This document shows, one piece after another, positions 42,584-54,348 of a DNA stretch of 64,000 bases. The notes below the pieces were generated by a model. It saw nothing but the letters and a program-made list of their open reading frames with translations, did not search any database and was not told where the DNA came from. Both the position numbers and the translations under genes were made by a program. Position 1 is the stretch's first letter. Each line of letters opens with the position of its first letter. The DNA is taken from the NCBI GenBank assembly GCA_037951165.1, contig JBBDHG010000024.1, positions 9,651,001 to 9,715,000 of the forward strand. Reading direction: 5' to 3'. The DNA is from Lophius americanus (lineage: Eukaryota; Chordata; Actinopteri; Lophiiformes; Lophiidae).

Positions 42584-42699
42584 CTAACATAAACTGCATA
42601 CACAGAGCGATATTGTGGCGCATGAAGCTGCGCGGATCTTGAGTCGCCACATGATGGAGCTCGTCCCACATCTCACCAGCGACCAGGAAGAGCCGAGAC
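42584..42699 (-). other. Orphan exon-like segment, 38 complete codons
   Basis: Read on the minus strand, this 116-bp stretch is preceded by a good acceptor (CCTTTTTAG) and followed by a GTACGC donor. One frame is fully open and gives a protein-like sequence that includes LFLVAGEMWDELHHV and FMRHNIALCMQFML. Incoming phase would be 2 and outgoing phase 1. I do not recognise the protein. It is not part of crat or ier5l, whose ends are accounted for. A Tc1-like fragment ends only a few bases beyond the donor. It could be an exon of an unrecognised gene, an orphan pseudogene exon or chance. Confidence 0.35.
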
Positions 42700-42845
42700 C
42701 TAAAAAGGAATCCTCGGGATATAAGGTTTGAATTAAAGGTACACTCGTTTCACACCGTTTGGAGAAATCAGCAAAAGAAATGTCAATGCGCAAAAAAAAT
42801 AGTTTTCAATGACAGAGGACAGAGAGGTTTGCAGTCGTGTCAAGG

Positions 42846-42851
42846 TTTATT
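42846..42851 (-). terminator. ier5l: Candidate ier5l polyadenylation signal
   Basis: TTTATT on the plus strand reads AATAAA on the ier5l strand, about 33 nt past the stop codon. This would give a very short 3' UTR. Immediate-early mRNAs usually carry longer, AU-rich UTRs, so a further downstream site may also be used. Confidence 0.4.
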
Positions 42852-42883
42852 TTGAAATACAAAGAAAAAAACAATCACACAAA

Positions 42884-43750
42884 TCAAAATGCTTCGATTG
42901 CTCTGGTCCAACCGCTGCCTGCTAACAGTGTGTGTTTTAAACTAATTGTCTGAGAGGCGAATATTTGCTCAAGGTCCGTCTGCTGCCAACTCACAAACTC
43001 AGAGAGTCCACCTGAGCCCAGCACCGAGATCAGGTTGGAGATGTTGGTGCTGTCCAACTGCTCCGAGTCTGAATACGCGTCATCGTCACTTCTCATCCTT
43101 TTGCACGGCGCGGGACCAAAGTCTGGCAAATAAAACTCTGGATCCACAACGTGATAACTTGTGTCCATCTTCCGCTTCTTGCTGTAGCAGTGCGCGCCCT
43201 GCGGCTGTTTTGACTGCGCGCAACAGTCTGAGTGGAAGTATCCGTTAGTGACGGTAGTCACAACATGAGTGTCCAAGTCCAGCACAGTCTTTTGGTTGGC
43301 TTGCGCGTTCGGGTTCGGTAACTCCCAGGTGGACTTGTCCGCACAACTCCAACAGGCGTCCGCAACCATGAGGTCAGAGTCACCCGGTGGAACCATTGCG
43401 CAGGCAGACGCGTCTTGGTGCGCCACCTCTGCAGGCTGGTGCGCTCCGCAGTGCCAAGTGTCCGACTCAACCCCAGTAAAGTTGCAGTAGAAGTCATCGG
43501 CCAACTCCGTTAAGCTCCCGGTCAGTTCCAGATATTCGTGCCGCTCTCGGACCGCGGCCACATCCTCGTACTGCTGCGTCCTCTGCGCCTGCGACAAGTT
43601 TTTGCTCATGTAAAACTGCCTGGCGTTTCTCAGCACGTACGTTACCAGTAAGTTCTTGTGGAGCTTGATGCCTCCTCTCTGCGTCCTGGAGCTTTGGATC
43701 TTCCGCAAAGAAATGGAAATCAGATTCTGTGCGTCAAATGCGCACTCCAT
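42884..43750 (-). CDS. ier5l: Immediate early response 5-like protein
   Basis: Single-exon gene of 288 codons plus TGA. The N-terminus [18 protein letters not shown], continuing with [15 protein letters not shown] and YVLRNARQ, is the conserved IER domain shared by IER2, IER5 and IER5L. The internal [16 protein letters not shown], the late [12 protein letters not shown] and the C-terminal WTRAIEAF match IER5L specifically. An in-frame ATG lies 11 codons upstream (43783), but the conserved family start is the ATG at 43750. Human IER5L is longer (about 404 residues) because of low-complexity expansions absent here. IER proteins are nuclear, growth-factor- and stress-inducible regulators linked to PP2A; IER5L itself is poorly characterised. 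A cluster KKRKMD could serve as a nuclear localisation signal. Confidence 0.95.
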   Translation of the reverse strand: MECAFDAQNLISISLRKIQSSRTQRGGIKLHKNLLVTYVLRNARQFYMSKNLSQAQRTQQYEDVAAVRERHEYLELTGSLTELADDFYCNFTGVESDTWHCGAHQPAEVAHQDASACAMVPPGDSDLMVADACWSCADKSTWELPNPNAQANQKTVLDLDTHVVTTVTNGYFHSDCCAQSKQPQGAHCYSKKRKMDTSYHVVDPEFYLPDFGPAPCKRMRSDDDAYSDSEQLDSTNISNLISVLGSGGLSEFVSWQQTDLEQIFASQTISLKHTLLAGSGWTRAIEAF

Positions 43751-44030
43751 CCTCAACCGGGGCCGCCCGTCTTCTCCTCTCACTCTCTCAAATCGGTTGT
43801 TTCCAGACCGGAGAATGTCTTAAGTCTTTCGCTGAGATTCGTGCGAACTGTGTCCATGGCGCTCCATGTCTTCCCAGTAAGGGCATGGATTTGCAACTCT
43901 CATCTTTCCACGCCACGCCCTCGCGGACTCATCGTCCAATGGGAGGGAGGCGGTGCCTCGGTTAGACGCAAACATCACCACGAGCCTTATTCAGAATGCG
44001 CTGAGCAGCGGAGCAGCGGAGCAGCGGGCA
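43751..44030 (-). promoter_or_regulatory. ier5l: Probable ier5l promoter and 5' UTR region
   Basis: GC-rich sequence immediately upstream of the ier5l start. It contains a CCAAT pentamer on the plus strand at 43936-43940 (inverted relative to the gene), GC-box-like stretches (CCACGCCACGCCC near 43909-43921) and a GCAGCGGA triplication near 44004-44029. Beyond about 44130 the sequence turns into purine-rich repeat, so the functional promoter is probably confined to these few hundred bases. No TATA box was identified with confidence. Confidence 0.45.
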
Positions 44031-44170
44031 TGCTGCATCCCGGCGAGCGCGATCCGTGCGCCCGAGACCTCAGAGCGCACAGAAAAACCTTCCAGACGAA
44101 TGTCCACGTAGGAAAGTCCAAAAAAAAGAAAAAAAAAGGCGAGTGGACAGAGAGAGGAGACTCCAGAATA

Positions 44171-44690
44171 CATTAAAGAACAGAGATAGATGGAATAAAA
44201 CACAGAAAGTACTGCATCACACAGCATTAGAGAGAGGGTTAGAATAAACGTGTATTAATACATTAAAGAACAGAGAATACATGGAATAAAACACAGAAAG
44301 TACTGCATCAGCGGAGGGTAGAGAACACAGGATTAGAGAGAGGGTTAGAATATGAAAGAAAGAGGGAAGTTTGATGGAATAATACTATAAACACAGTTAT
44401 AATAAAGATCTGGACACTTATGCATTAAAGAACAGAGAATACATGGAATAAAACACAGAAAGTACTGCATCAGCGGAGGGTAGAGAACACAGGATTAGAG
44501 AGAGGGTTAGAATATGAAAGAAAGAGGGAAGTTTGATGGAATAATACTATAAACACAGTTATAATAAAGATCTGGAAACTTATGCATTAAAGACCAGAGA
44601 ATACATGGAATAAAACACAGAAAGTACTGCATCACACAGCATTAGAGAGAGGGTTAGAATAAACACGTATTAATACATTAAAGAAGGGAA
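44171..44690 (+). repeat. Minisatellite with alternating 90- and 162-bp units
   Basis: CATTAAAG-plus-GAACAGAGA starts recur at 44171, 44261, 44423, 44585 and 44676, giving periods 90, 162, 162 and 91. The 162-bp units equal the 90-bp unit plus an extra block containing ATGAAAGAAAGAGGGAAG and AATAATACTATAAACACAG. The two 162-bp units are nearly identical. Confidence 0.9.
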
Positions 44691-45324
44691 TATCTCAAAC
44701 AGTAATAGATTACAATGTAATAGGGATTATAATCGAACAGAACACGGCAAAAGAACAGAAAATTATGAGTGATATGATATAATAGAAGACTATTTAGAAT
44801 TTAGTTTATAATACCACATAACGATAGATTAGAATAGATTATCATAACGAGTACTTAAGTATAATATAGTAGTAACTGAAGAGAGTAGTTGGATAGTAGT
44901 AGTAGTAGTAGAGGAAAGTGTAGAGTGTGAAAGAATAGAATAAGATATAATGTATTACACAAACCGAATGGAGTAATAGAATACAATAACCTAATGAAAT
45001 CAAATGTTATAAAGTAACTGAAGAGAGGAGCTGAATAAAACAGAATAGAGCGTAAAAGAACTAAATAAGAATATCTTAATGAGTAGTAGACTTCTAAAAT
45101 TCTGATTAAATTAGTTATGCCAAGTATATTGAGTAAAGTAGAGTAAGTACACCGGAACAGAAGAGAGAGTAACAGAATAGTTGATATTAGAATATCTTAA
45201 TGATATTCCAGAGAGTCATGAAGATCCTGTCGAGACTGAAGAGAAAACATCAGAACCAAATAGAGTAGAACCAAAGAGACACAAACAGAGTGACAGAGTA
45301 AAGTCTGTGTGTTAACTAATACAC

Positions 45325-45420
45325 AGAATAGAATAGAATAGAATAGAATAGAATAGAATAGAATAGAATAGAATAGAATAGAATAGAATAGAATAGAATA
45401 GAATAGAATAGAATAGAATA
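45325..45420 (+). repeat. (GAATA)n pentanucleotide microsatellite
   Basis: Nineteen uninterrupted units of the pentamer that also dominates the surrounding tract, probably a recent re-expansion. Confidence 0.98.
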
Positions 45421-45734
45421 CAGTGAGAGAGCGCTAGAATGTAGAACAACGAGAGAAGCTTCATAATAGAACACAATTAAATCAGAAACAACGAAAACAA
45501 AACATGATATAGAGTAACGGAATAAAAGATTCATAAAGAAATAAAAGAGATTATGTGAGTAGAACAGAATAGAGGTTGACAGAAAAGATTCCACTCTCCT
45601 AATCATTATAGAGTCATTTTGAATAGAAGATAGAAATGAAGAGAAACCTACTAGGGAGTAACATCACAACATTACTTCACCGACAGAACAGAATATATTT
45701 CCCTTGGAAGTTTAAGGTCTCTGACACACATCGT

Positions 45735-46784
45735 TACCTGTGGGGTCCCTCAGGGACCAGTCCTTGGCCCCATTATCTTCATACTGTACAGGCTCCCCCT
45801 TGGCCATGTCATCAGTCGATATGGACTCTCATTCCATTGTTATGCTGATGACACGCAAATCTACATAAAAACTGACACATGTTCCCTGCAGCCTCTCCAT
45901 CCTCATCGTCATCATCATCTCCCCTGTCAACTCTCCGCGCTTGTCTGGAGGAGATAAAGGTGTGGATGAAAAACAACTTTCTCCAGTTGAACAGCTCCAA
46001 AACCGAAGCAATTTTAATTGGCAGCCAACATCAGACCCAGTCTTCCTCCATAACCAGTATTACCTTCTCTGGTCACGACATTCCCCTCTCTTCATCAGTC
46101 ACCAACCTCGGCGTAAGATTCGACCCTCAACTCACTTTTAAATCTCCTTTCATCATCTCAGAAACATTTCGAAACTCCGTTCTTCACTCACTTTGCGTGA
46201 TGCTGAAAAGCTGGTCCAGGCGTTCGTCTCATCTAGACTGGATTACTGTAACTCACTTCTTATTGAGATCCCTGATAAAAGTCTTCAAAGACTTCAGTAT
46301 GTTTAAAACCGTGCTGCAGCAAGGATCCTGATGAGAGTTCGTAAACACGAACACATCACCCCTGTTCTTCATTCCCTTCATTGGCTTCCCATCTCCACCA
46401 GGATTGATTATAAGATCTCTCTCCTCACTCACCAGTGCATCCATAGTAACGCACCCCCCTACCTAAAAGAACTACTCACCCCACTGACCTCGACACGATC
46501 CCTCCGTTCTACCCACTCATACCGCCTCCTCCTTCCCCGGACTAAGCTCAGCACCATGGGTGATCGGGCCTTCTGTTCTGCTGCCCCTCGTCTGAGGAAT
46601 GCCCTCCCTGACCATCTGAGGGCTCCACAGACGACTGAGACTTTTAAAAAAGGACTTAAAACTTTCCTTTTTAGCAGAACCTATAACTGTAATTAACATA
46701 AATGCTTTTTGGTCTTGTTTTTATCTGCTTTTACCTTGTAGCACTATGAGATTTGATCCAAATGTAAAGTGCGTTATAAATTAA

Positions 46785-46845
<61 letters not shown>
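45735..46845 (+). mobile_element. L2-like LINE, reverse transcriptase C-terminal part and 3' tail
   Basis: Reverse transcriptase landmarks occur in order: CGVPQGPVLGPIIF (from 45739), CYADDTQIYI (from 45838, catalytic YADD), NFLQLNSSKTEAILIG, SVTNLGVRFDPQLTF, SLHWLPISTRIDYKI and GDRAFCSAAPRLRNALPDHL. It ends with a GATTTGATCCAAATGTAAAG tail and an (ATT)n microsatellite at 46786-46843, the usual end of L2-type elements. The copy is 5'-truncated and has frameshifts, so it is not autonomous. It splits the purine-rich tract. Confidence 0.88.
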
Positions 46846-49609
46846 ATGGTAGAATATAGTACAATAGAAAATACAAAGATTGTAATGATAGAATATCTGT
46901 AAAGTCGAGAATATCCTATAGTCAGTAATGGAATATTTTATCAAAAGGTAGTCAAATGTAATATAGTAAGTAGACTATGCGGGGAAAATAATAGAAGAAA
47001 ACAGTAAAGAAATAGTAGATTATAATACAATTCAGTAAAATATAATACAGTAAAGGGTTAGAAAAATTACTAGAGTAATAAAATAAAGTATAAAGAAACA
47101 AAAAGAGGATAAAGAAATGAAGGGAGTAACTGAATAGAATAGAATAGAATAGAATAGAATAGAAAATAATTTGAATTTGTAATTCCAGAGATGATCACAT
47201 GTAGAATAGTAACTAAAGAAAGTAATTGAATATCTTATAGGGGAAGCCAATAGAACAATACAAGACTGATTAGAAAACAGAATGTAGTAGAATAGCATAA
47301 AATATAAGCATATAAGAACTTAAACTAAGGTAACCGAAAACAGTATCTGTACAGAGTAGAGTAGAGAGTAACCGAATAGATTAGAAAATAATATCCTTAT
47401 GAGTAAGAGAACACAATAGAAACCTTTCGGAGAGTAAAGGGTCACAGACTAAAACATATACAGTAATGTGTCACAAAAGTAAATATAGAAAACAGTAAAA
47501 TAATACTAGAAGAAAGAGAGAGAGTGATATAAACAGAATAGAGAGTAATAAATCAGAATAGAGTAATATCATTGATTATTTTAAGGAGTGATAGAATTCA
47601 GGAATCAAATATGACATTGTAGTAAGTACAACCTTATAGACAAATAAATAGAAATAAATAGATATAAATAAATAGAATATACTCACTAAAAGGAGATAAT
47701 GGAGTTAGTGGAAAAGACAAAGAGGAATATAGTAGAGAAGAATATGGAATGAAGTCTGAGAGATTGATGGAATAGAGCAGAAAGAGAGAAGCTTATTAAC
47801 AGAATGCAGTAGACATAGTAATAACTGCTCTATAACAGAAAAGAGAGTTACGACATAGGATTTAATAAATTAGAGGGTAATACAACATACCAGAGAGGTA
47901 AGGAAGCTGCAGGAAGAGAAAGAATGTGATCAAAAATAGATGAATAGTGTAGAATATCATAGAACATGGTAGATTGTGATGGAATACACAGTTAAAGAAT
48001 AGAGATTAGATGAGAATTAAATATATTAGAGATTAAAATAGTACATATTAGAGTGTTATGGAACAGAGGACTATAGTCACTTAAGAGCAAACATAAGAAA
48101 GTACACGAAAACAACAGAAGAGACAACTTAGAGTAATTTAGCAGCAGGTAATTTAGAATATAATAAGAGAGAGTAATAAAAAATACATGTGTAGAACACC
48201 ATGGTGATTATAGAACAGAATCAGAATAGATCCTGGTTAAGAATACAATAGGGCATTCTAGAATGTAATCAAATAGAACATTGTGAGCGTATTGAGAGTA
48301 TTTAAAATGCAATAAATGATATGTAGTATCTATACCATTCAGGAAAAAATTGAAAATAGTAGAATAGAATTTATTGTAGGCCTACAATAGAGGGGATAGA
48401 CAGAATATAGAGCTAAGAATAAAACATCTCACATAGAGGAAAAGAATAAGAAATAGTACCGTATAGTAGAAGAAAATGAAATTTCATGGAATAGAGGATT
48501 TCAAAATAGAATAAAATGATATAAAGAACCCTTTTGATTGGTGAAACCAATAGGATGTATAATCTGAAAGAGATAGACCCAACCAGAGTGTAACAGAATA
48601 GATGAGAATAAAGTCCTAGAAAATATCGAGGTATAATAGAATAAACTATACTGACACAATAGTAATATTTAACTAATAATTGAAGAGGAATAGAATGGAG
48701 TGGAGTAGAATAGAATAGACAAGCACATTAGTCAGTAATTGAATAGAATAGAGAATAACAGAATAGAGAGCAATAGAACATACCGTAGAGTTGACTCATA
48801 TCAAGTAATAGAAGAGAGAATAATAGAATATAACACACTTATAAGAGACAGTAAGATAATAGAATAGAACAGACACAGACAGTACTCAGTAACAGAATAG
48901 AATAGAATAGAATAACAGTAACAGAGCAGACTAGAGAATGTAGTGAAGATCAGTGGAATAGAGAAGGATAGAACAGAAAAGGGTCAAATGTAATTGAACA
49001 GAACGTCATGTACATGATGTTATGTAATCTAATCTAATGAATGGAGATAGAAAATAGCAAAGAGTTATAATATGGTGAAATGTAGAAATAGAACTCCTTC
49101 AGTACAAGAAATGTAAAGCAAACAGCTTCCAGAGCCATGAAAGACTGAAGGACAGGAGAAGGATCTTGAAGTTCATTTGGTTTAAAACTTCATTCTGCAC
49201 CAACCACCGGTACCATACCACTATACTATACCTCTGACTCTGGTTCTCACAATACCCTCCAGGATTTCTACTGGTAATTCTCCCTTTGGTCCCTCTCTGC
49301 CCAACCCTTAAGCCCCCCATCCTTGAGTGTTATCGAAAGGCTCCGATCGCGTCTGTGTTCGTCGAACACTGAATATATACAGACCTTTACATGACAGCTG
49401 ACAGCCTAGCCCATCATCCGCTCAGAGGGACCTCCCGGATTGTCCCCCCCCCCCCCCCGATTTGAAGACATTTTCAAATTATTTTCTTCATCTTTTGCGT
49501 TGCCAAATTCTGCGAGCTGCTTTTGAGATGTGTTGGTTTTGGGATGTGCACAAAATACTCCATCTAAAACATCACTCCCACCTCCTGTCTTTGAGCCTCA
49601 TGTTCACAT

Positions 49610-49645
49610 AGATGTCAATCCAGCTCTGTGAGCTGGATTGACATC

Positions 49646-49687
<42 letters not shown>
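49610..49687. repeat. Perfect 17-bp hairpin followed by 41 C
   Basis: Arms 49610-49626 and 49630-49646 are exact reverse complements around a 3-base loop. A homopolymer of 41 C follows immediately (49647-49687). Another C run (about 14) is at 49446-49459. Confidence 0.95.
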
Positions 49688-49688
<1 letters not shown>

Positions 49689-52600
49689 TTACACCTTCAT
49701 TTGCTTTAAACAGAACAGCAGGATGGAGTTGAGTTGCATCAGTGCAGCAATGACCCAACTGTGATCTGAAATGCATGATTTCTAAGGTTTTACACCTCGT
49801 CACATTCTTGTGTTTGCACTTTGCTCAGGAGTGCCTCGCCTAGCAGGCTCGAGTTTGCGCCTTGGGCACAGTACCCTGTGAGGAAAATCTCACAGAAAAC
49901 TTTGTGAGATATTCACAAAGTACTCTGAGCTCTGTGAGAGAAATACCAACATCGAGTCAGACACCTGTGTCTTAACTCAAAGAATTTTAAGAGATAAGGC
50001 GGGTTAGGTGGCATATATATATATAGCATATATATTCCGTCAATCCTTTTTCCAAACCTTTATTCAGGGTCAGATCATGGTGGTAGGAGGTTAATGCGGT
50101 ATTTCAGCAACACTGAAATACACTCAGTTCATCCTGAAGAATCCCAAGGCATTCCTCATCCATTTATTATCTGTAACTGCTTATCCTGATCAGGGTCAAC
50201 TGGGTCTGGAGCCTATCCCAGCTGACCTCAAACGAGACGGCCATTTTAGTTACTAACATCACATTCTATTGGGATGAGGGAGGAAGCTGGAGAACCCGGA
50301 CAGAACCAACGCAGACCAGACCACATTAAAGGCCGCAATTTGTCAGGTGGGTTTGAACCAAGAACCTTCTCACATTAATCAGCTCAGAATAAATAGGTCC
50401 AGACTCGGAGTAAGTTCTGGGTGTGGAAATGGACATGGCAAGAAAATTACCACCAGGATGCAAACGCTGGTCCTCCACTTCTTCTTCTATGCAGCGAAGC
50501 AGCGCCGCTACCTTTCTTCACCCAGAGCCAGCAGCGGTTTAAAACTGTAAAACGGAATAATTTGAGAATACTCCAAAAACTGTGTCATAAATGATTAGTG
50601 ATTACGATGATATGATATATGATGTTATGATTATTTGAAGACTCTTATTTGCTTTGCCAAAATGGAAGATTTTTCAACTAAAGAGTTAAAAGCACAATAT
50701 GAATATAACATTTTCTACTGTGATTACACCATTTGCAAAAACTACATATTACTCACAAGTATATATTTTATAATAATAATAATAATAATAATACATTTAA
50801 TTTATAATGCACTTTACATTTGGATCAAATCTCAAAGTGCTAAAATGTCCGGAAAAGGAATGAAATGGTTCCGGTACTGAACATTTTTAAATAAGAAGAA
50901 ATTCTAAGCAAATCTTTTTACATTTATGCAACTTATTCCAATTAATGAAGTTCTTGAAACTGCCACATTTGAATTTTTACATATTTACAGGCTGAGCGCG
51001 AACATGCTGATGTGGTGCAGCCAAAACTTTCACCGTCAAAAGAGCCCAGTAAGATTTCTCAAGCTTACAAGAGCGAGTCCAACACTCCAACACAGCGTCT
51101 TCATTCCGAAAAGGATCCTAGAGCCGATTTGACATTTGCTCTGACATTTGGTTCTGTCTCTCTCGGTAGGTTGTTGTTTCTCTCCACTGATGCTCAATAA
51201 AATCATTGTAGCGTTGTTTTTTTGTTCCACTTTTTACATTTTCGTTGCCTAATCTTGCATCGTCATCGCTTGACCGTTTAGCCAACCACAATGCAATACT
51301 TCTGTAACACTAAAAGGGAGAGAGTTCATACCTTTGTATGCAAGTGAGTGACAAACACAAACAGCTAAAGTCACAATTAAAGACAACTGGAAGTATGTGG
51401 TCGTTACAAACACAAAGTTTGAATGGATATCTACTGTATGTTTGTATATAGATGGAGTCTAAATGAGACTTAAGTGCGGCAACTTCAATCTTCACCATGA
51501 CAGCTGGATATTGTCAGTTATAATTGATAATCAGTCTATTGGAAGACTTTTGGCGCTCAAACTCTTCATGGAGATTGCGATCGAAGGGTCTCTGCCCTGA
51601 GCAGCAGCAAGGTTTGGAGTCTGGATACTGGTGGTGGTGGCTGATGACTCTGCTGAGGCTGATGAGCGTTGAGGCTGATGGATCAGCCAGGACCAGGAGG
51701 TGGAGGGTGAGCTATCCAGTGGCATAAAAGAACTAGATGAATGGAAAGGCATATTTAAAGATAGCCGCTGATGGTGATGGGCTAATAATGAAGGGGGGAC
51801 GCAGTGATTGGATGGATGAGGCTACCTGAATGAGTGCAGCTGATATCAATCAATGCCCCAGACATTGAAGAAGTTAACTGAGATCATGCAAAAGGTGAGG
51901 ATAATAGAGTGGTATGAGCATTACTGTGGCCTGAGTGTCCAAGAGGATAGTCTTTCTGACTGAACGTTCAATAGATCTCAATGTCGAACAGCTCTGCTAG
52001 AGAAACAGCAGAGGCTAGAGGCTGACAGGAAGCTTCCTGAGAAGAGGACAAGACAAGCAAGACATATTGTACATGAAGGCGGAGAAGAAATCGTCTTCTG
52101 GTGGACTTTGCCATCATCATCATCACCAGCAGAAGGATATTTACAACCTGTATGACTCTATGTCCTCCAAAGACGCAGTGGCTAAGTCTTGAACATAAAT
52201 GGATGATAATGATGAAGGTCGATGAAAATGGACTTCACACGGCTGAGTTCAGCTGGGATACATGGAAAAAATGTATAATGTAGAGCAGCCAGAATTCAGA
52301 AAAGTCACAAAAGAATACGGTCATTAAAACCAGATACAATGTCAAGCTGATTACAGTTACATAGGTTATTACATAAAATAACTATAAATTACAACAAGTT
52401 TCTGGCATTTCAAATCTGAAAATCAACATTATATCACAAATACAAACTTACATCTATAGAAATTACGGTCTGCTCTTGCTAAATGGTTAAAGTTGGTCAT
52501 TTCCGTTTTCATACCAGCGAATGTGTCACCATCGGACCATGACTCTGTATTTTCAAAGTAAAGTTCCATTTTTTATTTACTTTATTTCTTCATTTAAGAT

Positions 52601-53696
52601 CATTTACCGTATCCTCCGAAGGGATATACTGTTTTAAATTTTATTTCGGCCCCAGTCACACTGTTTGTAGCGGATAGACAAACTTCAATAACCTCCGTTC
52701 AGAAGTAGGGATATAAACGGTAGTGGGTCCCTCCTTTTTCCGGTAAAGCTAGTTTATATGGATATATTTGTTTTTCTCTCTTTATGTTATGTAAACAGAT
52801 TAGGTTTTCCCCCTCTGTACATTGGTTTGGTGGCAGAATAACATCATAACTTCTGGACGGTTTCCATGAAGATCTGTGGAGGGACGAGGCGTCAGCCTGG
52901 AAAGAACTCATTAAAAGTACAAAGCTGAGTTCCTCAAAGACGGGAAGTCTTCGTCACAGAAATGATTACCTCTTCCGAGGTGATTATATTTTCATGCCAA
53001 TTCTTTCTCCATCTATGAGTTTGTTTATTAGTAAAGAGAAAGAAAGAGAACTTTTCACCAACATCAGGTCCGATCGAGACCGAGTTCAGGGTTCGGATCC
53101 AGGACATTCTTGGAGGACTTCGTGAAACCTCTCTGAGGAACCTCCTAGTTTATATTTGCTGAAGAATACGCTAAAGACTACCAGACCGATATCCAAAGAA
53201 GGATTTTTGAGATTTTGAGGCAAATCTTTATCTTGTTTCATCATTATCACATTAAATATTTACACTGAGAATCAATGAAAAAAAACAATCAAGCCTATTT
53301 AGAAAAACAATATTCATCATTTCTGCAATTCAGGGCCAAATATTGAGAATTAATTTGAATAAATATTTGTTGCACCCGTTTCCTGTGACTGCTTATATCA
53401 TCCTGTTCAGTGTCGCTGGAGCCCATCCCAGCTGACACTCGGCAGGAGGTGCACCTTGGACAGGTCACGCCTTCATCATCATCATTTACTGTCATATGGA
53501 CAGATGTATTTTCTGGTTGTAAGGGCAGAAGATACTGTGTTTCACAGAGTCATCATCATGTTTGTTCCCATTAGGTAGATCAATTGAACATATTTAGTTT
53601 TGTTCCCCAACATTCTAGAATAGTAACAAAATGAATAGTTGCCCTGTCTACTCTTGTATTTATATGTATGTGTGTATGCGTATAACTCTATTCTAT

Positions 53697-53795
53697 CTAT
53701 CCATCCATCCATCCATCCATCCATCCATCCATCCATCCATCCATCCATCCCTCCATCCATCCATCCATCCATCCATCTATCTATCTATCTATCGT
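53697..53795 (+). repeat. (ATCC)n / (ATCT)n microsatellite
   Basis: About 20 tetranucleotide units, changing from ATCC to ATCT at the 3' side. Confidence 0.97.
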
Positions 53796-54255
53796 ACGTT
53801 TATATTCCGTCCATCTCTGAACTCATGACAACCAATGATCTGTGTTTGAGTGTCAGTCCAAATAACAGAACCGTAAAATGCGACTCCATAGCCGACCACT
53901 AAACATGACAGCGCTCCGCTCTCAGACGTTTAAACTATCTCCCAGAGAGAGCAAACATGTCAGACTCCAATTTACACTATTATCAGAGCATGATAACCAT
54001 AATAGCGTCTGCCTTCCTGATTCAGGGATTTGGCAGGAAATCAAGGTCACGTCCAGGTGTTCGGCGTGATGTCAGCCATCTGTGTGTGTACACAAACAGA
54101 TGTGGGCCGCGCATGACACATAATCTCTCTACAAAGAGATTCTACCTCACTCATCCGAGAGACGACGAGAGATGACACTATTTCTGTTTCCAGAAGCAGC
54201 TCTAATGACATCACTGTCAGGTTCAGACAGTCATTATTTACTCTGCACGCGCGTC

Positions 54256-54266
54256 TGTGTGTGTGT

Positions 54267-54323
<57 letters not shown>

Positions 54324-54348
54324 TGTGTGTCTGTGTGTGTGTGTGTGT
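54256..54348 (+). repeat. (GT)n microsatellite
   Basis: About 45 GT units with occasional CT interruptions. All flanking short frames are translated repeat. Confidence 0.97.

Larger units (their letters stand above)
44690..49080 (+). repeat. Purine-rich tract apparently decayed from a GAATA satellite
   Basis: About 4.4 kb (minus the LINE inside) in which the plus strand is strongly A- and G-rich with little C, and AGAATA/TAGAATA words recur everywhere. Intact pentamer runs survive at 45325-45420 (19 units) and near 47126-47162. No gene is supported; reading frames here are translated repeat. Confidence 0.8.

Noticed and set aside
43751..43783. Upstream in-frame ATG of ier5l, adding 11 residues
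   Set aside because: The family's conserved N-terminus starts at MEC (ATG at 43750), so the extension is more likely 5' UTR.
43658..44176. 172-codon plus-strand frame opposite ier5l
   Set aside because: It overlaps the conserved ier5l N-terminus and its promoter on the other strand and shows no homology of its own.
44171..44690. CRISPR-like array of repeats and spacers
   Set aside because: Units are 90-162 bp with no short repeat/unique spacer pattern, in a vertebrate genome; it is a minisatellite.
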